Shown here one piece after another: positions 47,523 to 56,857 of a DNA stretch of 64,000 bases. Position numbers and translations under genes: made by a program. The stretch is from Neisseria sp. Its GTDB lineage: Bacteria > Pseudomonadota > Gammaproteobacteria > Burkholderiales > Neisseriaceae. The DNA lies in assembly GCA_030528455.1 (NCBI GenBank), contig JAUMYW010000007.1:1-64000 (forward strand), written 5' to 3'. The notes beneath the pieces are model-generated. The model was not told where the DNA came from, searched no databases, and was given only the letters and a program-made list of their open reading frames with translations. The stretch's first letter is position 1; each line of letters begins with the position of its first letter.

Positions 47523-49589
47523 ATGAACGATATGACTTTGTATCTGACGATTGCCTTATTGCCTTTGGCTGGTTCGGTTCTGACCGGTTTGTTCGGCAAT
47601 AAAATCGGTCGTGCGGGCGCGCACAGCGTAACCATTCTCGGCGTGGCGGTGTCTGCCGTCTTATCGGCTTACGTGCTGTTTGGTTTTCTCGACGGCAGCC
47701 GCAGCAAGTTTGACGAAAACGTTTATACTTGGCTGACCATGGGTGGCATCGAATTTTCGGTGGGCTTTCTGGTCGACACCTTGACCGCCATGATGATGGT
47801 GGTGGTAACCGGCGTTTCCTTGATGGTACATATTTACACCATCGGCTATATGCATGACGAAAAAGTCGGCTACCAACGCTTTTTCAGCTATATCTCGCTG
47901 TTTACTTTCTCCATGCTGATGCTGATTATGTCCAACAACTTTATCCAACTGTTTTTCGGTTGGGAAGCTGTGGGCTTGGTGTCTTACCTACTGATTGGCT
48001 TTTATTTCAAACGCGACAGCGCGATTTTTGCCAACCTGAAAGCCTTTTTGGTGAACCGTGTCGGAGACTTCGGCTTTATCTTGGGTATCGGCTTGGTATT
48101 GGCCTATTTCGGCGGCAGCCTGCGTTATCAGGACGTATTTGCCTACCTGCCCCAGCTGCAGACGGCTACCATTAGCCTGATTCCGGGGATAGAGTGGTCG
48201 CTGATTACCGTAACCTGCCTGCTGTTGTTTGTAGGTGCGATGGGTAAATCCGCACAATTTCCGCTGCACGTTTGGCTGCCGGATTCTATGGAAGGCCCGA
48301 CACCGATTTCCGCTCTGATTCACGCTGCAACTATGGTAACGGCCGGTTTGTTTATGGTGTCGCGCATGTCGCCTATGTATGAAATGAGCAGCACTGCATT
48401 GAGTACTATTATGGTGATTGGTGCGATTACCGCTCTGTTTATGGGCTTCTTGGGTATCATCCAAAACGACATCAAACGCGTGGTAGCATATTCAACACTG
48501 TCTCAATTGGGTTATATGACGGTTGCTTTGGGTGCATCTGCCTATTCCATCGCCATGTTCCATGTGATGACCCACGCTTTCTTTAAAGCCTTGCTGTTCT
48601 TGGCGGCCGGCAGTGCCATTATCGGTATGCATCATGACCAGGATATGCGGCATATGGGCAATTTGAAAAAATACATGCCAATTACCTGGATAACGATGCT
48701 GATTGGCAACCTGTCGCTGATCGGTACACCGTTCTTTGCCGGTTTTTATTCGAAAGATTCCATTATCGAAGCGGCTCATGCAAGCAATCTGCCGGGAAGC
48801 GGTTTTGCCTATTTTGCGGTTTTGGTCAGTGTATTTGTAACCGCATTCTACGCATTCCGCCAATATTTCATGGTGTTTCACGGTCCGGAGAGATGGCGTG
48901 AAACCAATCATAGTGCGCATATGCATTCGGACGAGCATAGCCATCATGAACATGATGAAGGCGACGAACATGAGCACCATCATGGATTGAAGCCTGACGA
49001 CAATCCGCATGAAAGTCCGTGGGTAGTAACCTTACCGTTGGTTCTGTTGGCTATTCCTTCGGTTATTATCGGTTATATTGCGATTGAACCCATGCTGTAC
49101 GGCGATTTTTTCAAAGACGTAATTTATGTTGATACGGCAGCACATCCGACCATGTCTGTCTTGGCAGAAGAATTCCACGGTCCTTTGGGTATGGTGGCAC
49201 ACAGCCTGTACACACCTGTGTTGTATCTGGCGATTGCCGGCGTATTTGCGGCTTGGCTGTTGTATGTGAAAGCTCCGCACTTGCCTGCGAAAATCGCTTC
49301 CGCATTCAGTCCGGTTTATAAGCTGCTGGAAAACAAATATTTCCTTGATGCTTTTTACTTCAACGTATTTGCTAAAGGCAGCCGTGCATTGGGCAGTTTC
49401 TTCTGGAAAGTCTGCGATACCATGCTGATTGACAATGCGCTTGTAAACGGTTCGGCCAAATTGGTCGGTGCGGTAGCCGCACAAGTTCGTAAAGCGCAAA
49501 CTGGCTTTATTTACACCTATGCAGCTTTTATGGTGTTCGGCGTTTTAGCCTTATTGGTGGTCTTCTTCTGGGACTTGCTGATCAAATAA
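47523..49589 (+). CDS. nuoL: NADH-quinone oxidoreductase subunit L
   Basis: 688 residues, the distal proton-pumping subunit with about sixteen spans and the long lateral helix near the C-terminus. Motifs include NFIQLFFGWEAVGLVSYLLI, HVWLPDSMEGPTPISALIHA and KRVVAYSTLSQLGYM. A histidine-rich polar loop (about residues 459-490, HSAHMHSDEHSHHEHD) is unusual in amount and might bind metal. An alternative ATG lies 9 bases downstream. Confidence 0.97.
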   Translation: MNDMTLYLTIALLPLAGSVLTGLFGNKIGRAGAHSVTILGVAVSAVLSAYVLFGFLDGSRSKFDENVYTWLTMGGIEFSVGFLVDTLTAMMMVVVTGVSLMVHIYTIGYMHDEKVGYQRFFSYISLFTFSMLMLIMSNNFIQLFFGWEAVGLVSYLLIGFYFKRDSAIFANLKAFLVNRVGDFGFILGIGLVLAYFGGSLRYQDVFAYLPQLQTATISLIPGIEWSLITVTCLLLFVGAMGKSAQFPLHVWLPDSMEGPTPISALIHAATMVTAGLFMVSRMSPMYEMSSTALSTIMVIGAITALFMGFLGIIQNDIKRVVAYSTLSQLGYMTVALGASAYSIAMFHVMTHAFFKALLFLAAGSAIIGMHHDQDMRHMGNLKKYMPITWITMLIGNLSLIGTPFFAGFYSKDSIIEAAHASNLPGSGFAYFAVLVSVFVTAFYAFRQYFMVFHGPERWRETNHSAHMHSDEHSHHEHDEGDEHEHHHGLKPDDNPHESPWVVTLPLVLLAIPSVIIGYIAIEPMLYGDFFKDVIYVDTAAHPTMSVLAEEFHGPLGMVAHSLYTPVLYLAIAGVFAAWLLYVKAPHLPAKIASAFSPVYKLLENKYFLDAFYFNVFAKGSRALGSFFWKVCDTMLIDNALVNGSAKLVGAVAAQVRKAQTGFIYTYAAFMVFGVLALLVVFFWDLLIK

Positions 49590-49634
49590 AGTCTGAAGTC
49601 AAGAATTTATCTTTATTGAAACAGGTTGTTTGCT

Positions 49635-51143
49635 ATGTTTTTAAATCATCTATTGAGCTGGGCGGTTTGGACGCCGGTGGCGGCAGGGGTGTTGGTTCTG
49701 GCAACGGGATCGGATAACCGTGCGGCATTGGCGCGTATCTTGGCCTTTATCGGCGCATTGGCAGGTTTCTTGGTTACACTGCCTTTGTTTACCGGCTTCA
49801 ACCGTTTGAGCGGTGGGTATCAGTTTGCGGAATTCTACGAATGGATTCCATCGCTGAATATCAACTATGCTTTGGGCGTAGACGGTATTTCCGTATTATT
49901 TATCATTTTGAATGCATTCATTACTCTGATGGTGGTGTTGGCAGGTTGGGAAGTTATCCAGAAGCGTGCCGCACAATATATGGCTGCATTTCTGATTATG
50001 TCGGGTTTGATTAACGGAGCATTTGCTGCACAAGATGCGATTTTGTTCTATGTGTTTTTTGAAGGTATGTTGATTCCTTTGTACCTGATTATCGGTATGT
50101 GGGGTGGTCCGCGTCGTGTTTACGCTTCGGTCAAACTGTTTCTCTATACCCTGCTTGGCTCTTTGCTGATGTTGGTGGCTATGGTCTACCTATCTTATCA
50201 GGCGGGTGGAAGCTTCTCAATTGTGGATTTCCAAAATCTGAAACAGATTCCTATGGGTATCCAGCAATTATTGTTTATCGCATTTTTCCTGTCTTTTGCA
50301 GTAAAAGTGCCGATGTTTCCCGTGCACACCTGGTTGCCTGATGCACACGTGGAAGCCCCGACCGGCGGTTCTATGGTATTGGCGGCGATTACCTTGAAAA
50401 TCGGTGCTTACGGTTTCTTGCGTTTCATCTTGCCGATTGCACCGGATGCTTCGCGTTATTTTGCGCCTGCGGTAATCGTTTTAAGTCTGATTGCGGTGAT
50501 TTACATTGGCATGGTGGCTTTGGTGCAAACCGATATGAAAAAGCTGGTAGCTTATTCCTCTATCAGTCACATGGGTTTTGTTACTTTGGGTTTTTTCCTG
50601 TTTGTCGGCGAAAACGGTAATCTGCTCGAACCTTGGGCACTGAAAGGTGCAATTATGCAGATGATTTCGCACGGTTTCGTTTCGGCTGCGATGTTTATGT
50701 GTATCGGTGTAATGTATGACCGGCTGCATACGCGGAATATCGCCGATTACGGCGGCGTAGTGAATGTTATGCCGAAGTTTGCAGCTTTCATGATGCTGTT
50801 TGCAATGGCCAACGCAGGTTTGCCTGCGACTTCCGGTTTTGTTGGCGAATTTATGGTGATTATGGGAGCGACCCGTTATAACTTGTGGATTGGCGGATTG
50901 GCCGCACTGACTCTGATTTTCGGTGCGGCTTACACCTTATGGATGTACAAACGTACTATTTTCGGCGAAATCAGTAATCCTGAGGTGAAGGAGCTGAAAG
51001 ATATCAACTGCCGCGAATTCGCAGTATTGGCTATTTTGGCTGTTGCGGTGTTGGGTATGGGCTTGTGGCCCCAGCCGTTCATCGAAGTTATCCATCAGGC
51101 CGCGAACGATTTGATTGTCCAAGTATCGCAAAGCAAAATTTGA
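49635..51143 (+). CDS. nuoM: NADH-quinone oxidoreductase subunit M
   Basis: 502 residues, about fourteen spans, antiporter-like proton pump. Motifs are FEGMLIPLYLIIGMWGGPRR, HTWLPDAHVEAPTGGSMVLA and KKLVAYSSISHMGFV. The start at 49635 (MFLNHLLSW) is preferred over a TTG 9 bases earlier. nuoN starts 10 bases after the stop. Confidence 0.97.
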   Translation: MFLNHLLSWAVWTPVAAGVLVLATGSDNRAALARILAFIGALAGFLVTLPLFTGFNRLSGGYQFAEFYEWIPSLNINYALGVDGISVLFIILNAFITLMVVLAGWEVIQKRAAQYMAAFLIMSGLINGAFAAQDAILFYVFFEGMLIPLYLIIGMWGGPRRVYASVKLFLYTLLGSLLMLVAMVYLSYQAGGSFSIVDFQNLKQIPMGIQQLLFIAFFLSFAVKVPMFPVHTWLPDAHVEAPTGGSMVLAAITLKIGAYGFLRFILPIAPDASRYFAPAVIVLSLIAVIYIGMVALVQTDMKKLVAYSSISHMGFVTLGFFLFVGENGNLLEPWALKGAIMQMISHGFVSAAMFMCIGVMYDRLHTRNIADYGGVVNVMPKFAAFMMLFAMANAGLPATSGFVGEFMVIMGATRYNLWIGGLAALTLIFGAAYTLWMYKRTIFGEISNPEVKELKDINCREFAVLAILAVAVLGMGLWPQPFIEVIHQAANDLIVQVSQSKI

Positions 51144-51152
51144 GGTGTGTGA

Positions 51153-52595
51153 ATGAACTGGAATGATTTGAACTTAATCCCGGCCATGCCCGAAATTGTT
51201 TTGTTGTCGGCGTTGTTTGTGGTATTGCTGGTTGATTTGTGGCTGGACGAGAGCCAGCGTTATATTACGCATTATTTAAGCCTGCTGACTTTGCTGCTGA
51301 CGGCAGGTGTGCAGTGGGTGGTTTGGCAGCCGGAGAGCGTATCTGCGTTCAGTGGCATGTATCTTGCAGACGGCTTGTCGCAAACAGCCAAGATGGTGAT
51401 GTACGCAGCCGTATTCGGTTTGTTTGTTTATGCCCGTCCGTATAACCAGTTGCGCGGTATTTTCAAAGGCGAATTTTATACCTTGTCGTTGTTTGCCTTG
51501 AGCGGTATGAGCGTGATGGCCAGTGCGGGACATTTTCTGACAGCCTATATCGGCTTGGAACTGCTGTCCTTGTCGCTATATGCCATGATTGCCCTGCGCC
51601 GCGATGCAGCCAATGCCGCCGAAGCCGCTTTGAAATACTTCGTACTCGGTGCGTTGGCTTCCGGTTTGCTGCTTTACGGTATTTCGCTGATTTACGGTGC
51701 AACCGGTTCGCTGGATTTTGCGACCGTGTTGGCGCAGGCGCACAGCAGTCAGGACAATCCTTGGCTGTTGAAGTTGGGCTTGGTATTCGTGTTGGTGGCG
51801 ATTGCTTTCAAACTGGGGGCCGTTCCGTTCCATATGTGGGTGCCTGATGTTTATCAGGGTGCACCGACCTCCGTTGCTGCATTTGTCGGCAGCGCACCGA
51901 AGATAGCTGCGGTTGCGTTTACCCATCGTATCTTGGTTGGAGCTTTGGGTACGGAAGCAGCCGATTGGACGCAGATGCTGGGTATTTTGGCAGTGGTTTC
52001 CCTGCTGGTAGGCAACTTGGCTGCGATTATGCAGAGCAATATCAAACGTATGCTGGCATATTCCACTATTTCCCACATGGGTTTTATCCTGTTGGCCTTT
52101 ATGGGCGGTGCGGTCGGCTATTCGGCAGCCCTGTATTACGCATTGACTTATGTTTTGATGGGTTTGGCAGGCTTTGGTGTATTGATGCTGCTGTCCGATG
52201 AGGAGCACGAATGCGAAAATATCGGCGATTTGGCCGGTTTGAACCAGCGTAATGCCTGGTATGCCTTTCTGATGCTGCTGGTGATGTTCAGTATGGCGGG
52301 CATTCCGCCGCTGATGGGTTTTTATGCCAAGTTCAGCGTGATAGCGGCTTTGTTGGGAGCAAGCCACGTATGGTTGGCGGTGTTTGCCGTGATTATGAGT
52401 CTGGTCGGCGCGTTCTATTACCTGCGTGTTGTGAAATCGATTTACTTCGATACGGCCAAACGCGATACTTTGCCGCAAGGCAGCATTGCTGCCAAAGTGT
52501 TGTTGTCGGCGAACGGTCTGTTGCTGCTGTTGTGGGGTGTATTGCCGCAAAGCGTGATGGATTGGTGCGTACGTGCTTTGTCGCAGATGATGTAA
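51153..52595 (+). CDS. nuoN: NADH-quinone oxidoreductase subunit N
   Basis: 480 residues, the third antiporter-like subunit, about fourteen spans. Motifs are ELLSLSLYAMIALRRD, FHMWVPDVYQGAPTSVAAFV and KRMLAYSTISHMGFILLAF. It is the last nuo gene and is followed by a terminator. Confidence 0.97.
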   Translation: MNWNDLNLIPAMPEIVLLSALFVVLLVDLWLDESQRYITHYLSLLTLLLTAGVQWVVWQPESVSAFSGMYLADGLSQTAKMVMYAAVFGLFVYARPYNQLRGIFKGEFYTLSLFALSGMSVMASAGHFLTAYIGLELLSLSLYAMIALRRDAANAAEAALKYFVLGALASGLLLYGISLIYGATGSLDFATVLAQAHSSQDNPWLLKLGLVFVLVAIAFKLGAVPFHMWVPDVYQGAPTSVAAFVGSAPKIAAVAFTHRILVGALGTEAADWTQMLGILAVVSLLVGNLAAIMQSNIKRMLAYSTISHMGFILLAFMGGAVGYSAALYYALTYVLMGLAGFGVLMLLSDEEHECENIGDLAGLNQRNAWYAFLMLLVMFSMAGIPPLMGFYAKFSVIAALLGASHVWLAVFAVIMSLVGAFYYLRVVKSIYFDTAKRDTLPQGSIAAKVLLSANGLLLLLWGVLPQSVMDWCVRALSQMM

Positions 52596-52611
52596 TGTGG
52601 AGAAAAGGAAT

Positions 52612-52639
52612 AAACGGCAACCTTAGTGTTGCCGTTTTT
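52612..52639 (+). terminator. Terminator after nuoN
   Basis: AAACGGCAAC (52612-52621) and GTTGCCGTTT (52628-52637) form a 10-bp stem with a 6-base loop and a T run of five. A TATAAT at 52646-52651, with no good -35, follows at once and may serve the next gene. Confidence 0.85.
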
Positions 52640-52712
52640 GTTCGGTATAATGCCTGTTGGTAAAAACGGATACGGCGGTCGGATTTGCCGTTTGCGAATA
52701 AGGAAAGCATAT

Positions 52713-53012
52713 ATGAATGCGTCGATGTATATTTTGTTGCTGCTGGCATTTATCTTTGCCAATGCGCCTTTTGTCAGCCAACGTTTGTTCGGCATTAAGT
52801 TTTTGCAGCGTAAGCATATCGGCCATCATTTGTTGGAAATGGCAGCCGGTTTCGCCTTGGTCTCGGGCTTGGCCTGCATGCTGGAAGGACGTGCCGGACA
52901 AGTACACAAACAGGATTGGGAATTTTATGTTACGGTTTTGTGTTTGTATGCGGTGGCGGCGTTTCCCGGATTTGTCGGCCGTTATTTTTGGCACGGGCGG
53001 AATAAAGAATAA
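52713..53012 (+). CDS. DUF2818 family small membrane protein
   Basis: 99 residues with three hydrophobic stretches (SMYILLLLAFIFANAPFV, HHLLEMAAGFALVSGLACML, VLCLYAVAAFPGFVGRYFW). The family is usually found directly after nuoN in beta-proteobacteria, as here, but its function is not known. The start at 52713 follows AAGGAAAG. It is separated from nuoN by a terminator, so it may be expressed on its own. Confidence 0.85.
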   Translation: MNASMYILLLLAFIFANAPFVSQRLFGIKFLQRKHIGHHLLEMAAGFALVSGLACMLEGRAGQVHKQDWEFYVTVLCLYAVAAFPGFVGRYFWHGRNKE

Positions 53013-53022
53013 GACATTTTTT

Positions 53023-53050
53023 AGACGGCCAATGCCGTCTGCAACTTTTT
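53023..53050 (+). terminator. DUS-based terminator before proB
   Basis: AGACGGC (53023-53029) and GCCGTCT (53034-53040) form a 7-bp stem with a CAAT loop. GCAAC and a run of six T (53045-53050) follow. The right arm belongs to an ATGCCGTCTGCA uptake sequence. Confidence 0.6.
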
Positions 53051-53078
53051 TGACTGTGTGAAGCAGGCAGGAGAAAGC

Positions 53079-54209
53079 ATGAATCGGGCGCGTGAAATAT
53101 TGAAACAGGCCGAATGGGTAGTTGTAAAAGTAGGATCGAGTTTGGTAACTGCCGAAGGCAGGGGTATCGATCGGGAAGCTTTGGCGTGTTGGGCGGCACA
53201 GATTGCCGAATTGATGAAGTGCGGAGTGCGCGTGGTCTTTGTTTCGAGCGGAGCGATTGCAGAAGGCATCAAGCGTTTGGGCTGGCCGTCGCGGCCGAAA
53301 GCCTTGAATGAATTACAGGCTGCTGCTGCTGTGGGGCAGATGGGGATAGCACAGGCGTATGAAACCGCGTTCAGACCGCATGACTTGCAGACGGCACAAA
53401 TTCTGCTGACGCACGAAGATTTGAGCAGCCGCACCCGCTACCTGAATGCTCGGAGTACGCTGAAAACTCTGTTGGAAAAAGGTATCGTGCCGATTATCAA
53501 TGAAAACGATACGGTTACGACAGATGAAATCAAATTGGGCGATAACGACACTTTGGCGGCACTGGTAACCAATTTGGTTGATGCCGATGCTTTGTTTATC
53601 CTGACCGATCAGAGCGGTTTGTACGACAGCGACCCGCGCCGTAATCCGAATGCCCGGTTTATCAGTGAAATTGCGGCCGAACATCCCGAATTGGAGCAGA
53701 TGGCGGGCGGTGCTGGAACGGGTGTCGGTACGGGCGGCATGCTGACCAAGGTGCGTGCAGCCAAACGCGCGGCATTGAGCGGCGCGGCAACGGTGGTCGC
53801 ATCAGGGCGCGAAGAGAATGTTTTGTTGCGCCTGCTGCAGGGCGAAACGCTTGGTACGCTGTTTACCAGCGGGCAAAGCCGTGTGGCGGCCCGCAAACAA
53901 TGGCTGCTAGGACATGTCCAGCAGGCAGGTTGCGTGATTGTCGATGCCGGTGCCGAACAGGCTTTGCTGCATCGGAACAGCAGTTTGCTGCCGGTGGGCT
54001 GCGTGCGTGTGGACGGGCATTTCCACAGAGGAGAACTGATTGCGGTATTTAATACGGAAGGGTTGGAAATCGCACGCGGTTTGAGTAATTACAGCAGCGG
54101 AGAGACTGCACGCATTCTGCAAACGCCGTCTGATGAAATTGCGCTCAAACTCGGTTATGCCAACGAGCCCGAACTGATTCACCGCGACAATATGGCGGTT
54201 CGGACATAA
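53079..54209 (+). CDS. proB: Glutamate 5-kinase
   Basis: 376 residues. ProB phosphorylates glutamate in the first step of proline synthesis. The amino-acid-kinase domain begins [14 protein letters not shown], with [15 protein letters not shown] and [20 protein letters not shown]; the C-terminal PUA domain starts near residue 275 ([14 protein letters not shown]). The start at 53079 follows CAGGAGA. proA is not adjacent. Confidence 0.96.
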   Translation: MNRAREILKQAEWVVVKVGSSLVTAEGRGIDREALACWAAQIAELMKCGVRVVFVSSGAIAEGIKRLGWPSRPKALNELQAAAAVGQMGIAQAYETAFRPHDLQTAQILLTHEDLSSRTRYLNARSTLKTLLEKGIVPIINENDTVTTDEIKLGDNDTLAALVTNLVDADALFILTDQSGLYDSDPRRNPNARFISEIAAEHPELEQMAGGAGTGVGTGGMLTKVRAAKRAALSGAATVVASGREENVLLRLLQGETLGTLFTSGQSRVAARKQWLLGHVQQAGCVIVDAGAEQALLHRNSSLLPVGCVRVDGHFHRGELIAVFNTEGLEIARGLSNYSSGETARILQTPSDEIALKLGYANEPELIHRDNMAVRT

Positions 54210-54317
54210 ACGGCATACTGTCTGCAAATACAAACGGACGACCGTCGGACTGAAAGGCTCTGCCGGTTTCGGTTTTCTGTTCGGCGGCTGCAGACGGCAT
54301 CGGGACGGAGAAATATC

Positions 54318-55013
54318 ATGGCGGCAGAAATTTTGCTGGTGGAGGATGAGGCGGCAATCCGAACCTTAATCCGTTTCCATTTGGAGAAGGCGGGTTTTGC
54401 CGTTCGAGAAGCGGCAAGTGCGGCAGCAGCACAGGGCGTGTTGGAACAGGCACTGCCCGATTTGCTGGTTGTTGATTGGATGCTGCCGGGTATGTCGGGG
54501 GAAGAGTGGATACGGCGGTTGCGCTCAGACAGGCGGAGTGCGCGGCTGCCGCTTATCCTGCTGACCGCACGGGACAGCGAAGCAGATAAAGAACAAGGCC
54601 TGAACGGAGGTGCGGACGACTACCTGACCAAGCCGTTTTCCCCGAGGGAGCTGGTGGCAAGGATTAATGCCTTATTGCGTCGGTGCGCGCCGGAAAAAAC
54701 TGAAGAAGAAACCGTCTGCGGTCCGCTGAGGCTCAATCCGGCCCGTCATGCCGTCTGCATAGGAGGGGCGGCGGTCAAAATCGGTGCAGTGGAATTCCGT
54801 CTGCTGCATTTTCTGATGACTCACCGCGACCGTGTGTACAGCCGCAGCCAGCTGCTCGATTCGGTGTGGGGAGACCATGTTTTTGTTGAAGAGCGTACGG
54901 TTGATGTGCATATCCGCCGTTTGCGGGCAGCATTGGCGAAGGGCGGTTGCGACCGCTATATCCGTACTGTGCGAGGCAGCGGCTACTGTTTTGCCGAATA
55001 TGAAACGGAGTAA
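54318..55013 (+). CDS. phoB: Phosphate-type response regulator PhoB
   Basis: 231 residues. The receiver domain has the acidic pocket (LLVEDEA), the phosphoacceptor aspartate in LLVVDWMLPGMSG and the lysine in YLTKPFSPREL. The C-terminal OmpR/PhoB winged helix ends in VDVHIRRLRAALAKGG. The pairing with a PhoR-like kinase 4 bases downstream supports PhoB over other OmpR-type regulators. No pst genes are in the window. Confidence 0.88.
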   Translation: MAAEILLVEDEAAIRTLIRFHLEKAGFAVREAASAAAAQGVLEQALPDLLVVDWMLPGMSGEEWIRRLRSDRRSARLPLILLTARDSEADKEQGLNGGADDYLTKPFSPRELVARINALLRRCAPEKTEEETVCGPLRLNPARHAVCIGGAAVKIGAVEFRLLHFLMTHRDRVYSRSQLLDSVWGDHVFVEERTVDVHIRRLRAALAKGGCDRYIRTVRGSGYCFAEYETE

Positions 55014-55016
55014 GGC

Positions 55017-56318
55017 GTGAAAGCATTTTGGTGGCAGTTTGCCGGAGGATGGTTTTTACTGATTGTACTGGCCTTGTTTGGTTACGGTTTGGGCGGTGCA
55101 ACCGGTCTGTTTGCCGCCTGGGCCTTAGGCAGTACCGTATGGCTTCTGCTTTGGGCTTGCGCCTTGCTCCGGCTGTGCAGTCATCTGGTTTACCCGAAAA
55201 TCTACGCACTTCCGGAAAGCGGAGGGGTATGGGGCGGTATTTTCCGTATTATCGGCGAACGCGAGCGCAGCCGCAAACGGCGCAAGCGCAAACTATCCCA
55301 AGCACTGACGCGCTTCCGACAGGCTGCGGAAGCCTTGCCTGACGGCGTAGTGCTGTTGGATAAAAACGATAAAATCATCTGGCTGAACAGCAGTGCTGCC
55401 GAACATTGGCAGGCAGTATTCGGTATCGGCCGCAATAAAGGCTGGCACAGTGACGCTTTGACGGGTTTTCTATTGGGCGGAGAAGTCGAATGCCGTCTGC
55501 AGACTGTCTCGTCCGGCCGGGCGGTGAGTTTGGAAGTGTCGTTTTTGTCTTTCGGAGGCGAACGGCTGCTGCTGACGCGCGATGTCAGCGAAAGCGAGCG
55601 TTTGAATGTCATGAGAACGGCGTTTGTCGCGAATGTGTCGCACGAACTGCGTACGCCGCTGACCGTACTGAACGGTTTTCTGGAAACGCTTGCCGACTAT
55701 CCCGATTTGCCGCAGGCGCAGGCACAGGAATTTGTCGCACTGATGCAGCATGAAGGGCGGAGGATGCAGCAGCTTTTGGACGACCTGCTGACCTTGTCTG
55801 CCTTGGAAGCAGGCAGAGGTGCCGAGATGGCGGAAATCGATTTTAGCGGTTTGGCGGAAGAAATTTCGGCGGCAGGCAAGCTGCTTTCGGACGGGCTGCA
55901 CGAATGGGTGGAGGATATTGAGCCGGATGTGGTTCTGAAAGGAGTCAGGCAAGAATTATATGCCGCGCTGAGCAATCTGGTATTCAATGCCGTCCGATAT
56001 ACGCCCGAGGGAGGGCGTATAGCCGTACAGTTGAAACAGATGCCGTCTGCAAATCCCTTTGCCGGTCCGGATATTGTATTTGCCGTAGAAGACGACGGAA
56101 TCGGCATTGCCGCCGAGCATCTGCCGCATCTGACCGAACGCTTTTACCGCGCAGATGCCGGACGCAGCCGCGATACGGGCGGTACGGGTTTGGGTCTAGC
56201 AATTTGCAAACACGTTCTGACGCGGCACGGTACAGCCTTGCAGATTGAAAGCGAAGTCGGACACGGCAGCCGTTTTTCCGCACGTTTCCGTGCGGACGGT
56301 GAACCTTGTGCCGTCTGA
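55017..56318 (+). CDS. phoR: Phosphate regulon sensor histidine kinase PhoR
   Basis: 433 residues. Two membrane spans at the N-terminus (about 8-26 and 30-52) are followed by the PhoR-type short linker and a PAS domain (ALPDGVVLLDKNDKIIWLNS). The phosphorylated histidine is in FVANVSHELRTPLTVLNGFL; the ATP-binding N, G1 and G2 boxes are NLVFNAVRYTPEGG, VEDDGIGIA and GGTGLGLAICKHVL. The start codon is GTG after AAGG. The small frame after it overlaps its stop. Confidence 0.9.
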   Translation: MKAFWWQFAGGWFLLIVLALFGYGLGGATGLFAAWALGSTVWLLLWACALLRLCSHLVYPKIYALPESGGVWGGIFRIIGERERSRKRRKRKLSQALTRFRQAAEALPDGVVLLDKNDKIIWLNSSAAEHWQAVFGIGRNKGWHSDALTGFLLGGEVECRLQTVSSGRAVSLEVSFLSFGGERLLLTRDVSESERLNVMRTAFVANVSHELRTPLTVLNGFLETLADYPDLPQAQAQEFVALMQHEGRRMQQLLDDLLTLSALEAGRGAEMAEIDFSGLAEEISAAGKLLSDGLHEWVEDIEPDVVLKGVRQELYAALSNLVFNAVRYTPEGGRIAVQLKQMPSANPFAGPDIVFAVEDDGIGIAAEHLPHLTERFYRADAGRSRDTGGTGLGLAICKHVLTRHGTALQIESEVGHGSRFSARFRADGEPCAV

Positions 56319-56555
56319 TGAGCCTGAAATGCCGGTATATTCCGGACGAAATCAAAATTTGGAACAGGCGGTTTGAAAGTTTATTGGAAAGCAAAAATTT
56401 CTGCTATGACGACGATGTTGAAACGTGGAGTGGGATTCTGCACAAATATTTTGAAGAATGCGATTAATATACCCAAAAGGGAAGATTACGGCTCGGTAAG
56501 GAGTTTTAGTCGCGAGCAGGGATATTTCGCTGAGTTGTTGGCAGTGGCAAAATAA
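56318..56555 (+). pseudogene. Possible frameshifted small gene after phoR
   Basis: An ATG that overlaps the phoR stop (56318) opens a 49-residue frame, MSLKCRYIPDEIKIWNRRFE and onwards, ending at TAA 56467. A plausible continuation, IPKREDYGSVRSFSREQGYF, lies in the next frame to a TAA at 56555. If one base were inserted or lost, the two would join into a protein of about 79 residues. Composition is AT-richer than phoR. I recognise no family. It may be the remnant of a toxin-immunity or phage-type gene, or two chance frames. Confidence 0.35.
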
Positions 56556-56851
56556 AACGGACATCCTGATTTTAATTGTTACAGTGAAATCGCTGTTCAA
56601 AACGGAATGGGTAGGGCGTGTCTCAAAAGAAAATCGGAATAGCTGGCTGAAATCAAGAAAATGTTTGTCCGTTCTTGAACTGTGCTTCGGACTGCAAAAA
56701 TATTCCGATATGCTGATTTCATTTTTGCGACAACGCACAGTATGTTCCGCAAAATACCGTTTTTCAGACGGCATAGCCTGCTTCGGAAACTTATGGAAAC
56801 CGCAGCGGCTGTGCTAAAATGACAAGTTTGGCTTCGTCCTTAGTTTGAGAG
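56556..56851. other. Gene-poor region before the TerC-family gene
   Basis: About 300 bases, AT-rich at first. A 77-residue frame (56584-56817) has no family resemblance and a poor start. One AT-type DUS (TTCAGACGGCAT, 56763-56774) and an extended -10 element are the only recognisable items. No repeat boundary of a known insertion sequence was seen. Confidence 0.5.
56812..56820 (+). promoter_or_regulatory. Extended -10 promoter for the TerC-family gene
   Basis: TGCTAAAAT matches TGnTAnnnT. It lies 38 bases before the start codon, leaving a short 5' leader. A weak -35 (TTATGG, 56791) is 18 bases upstream. Confidence 0.45.
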
Positions 56852-56857
56852 ATGAAA

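Noticed and set aside
56821..56857. A manganese (yybP-ykoY) riboswitch before the TerC-family gene
   Set aside because: The leader after the -10 element is only about 30 bases, too short for this riboswitch.
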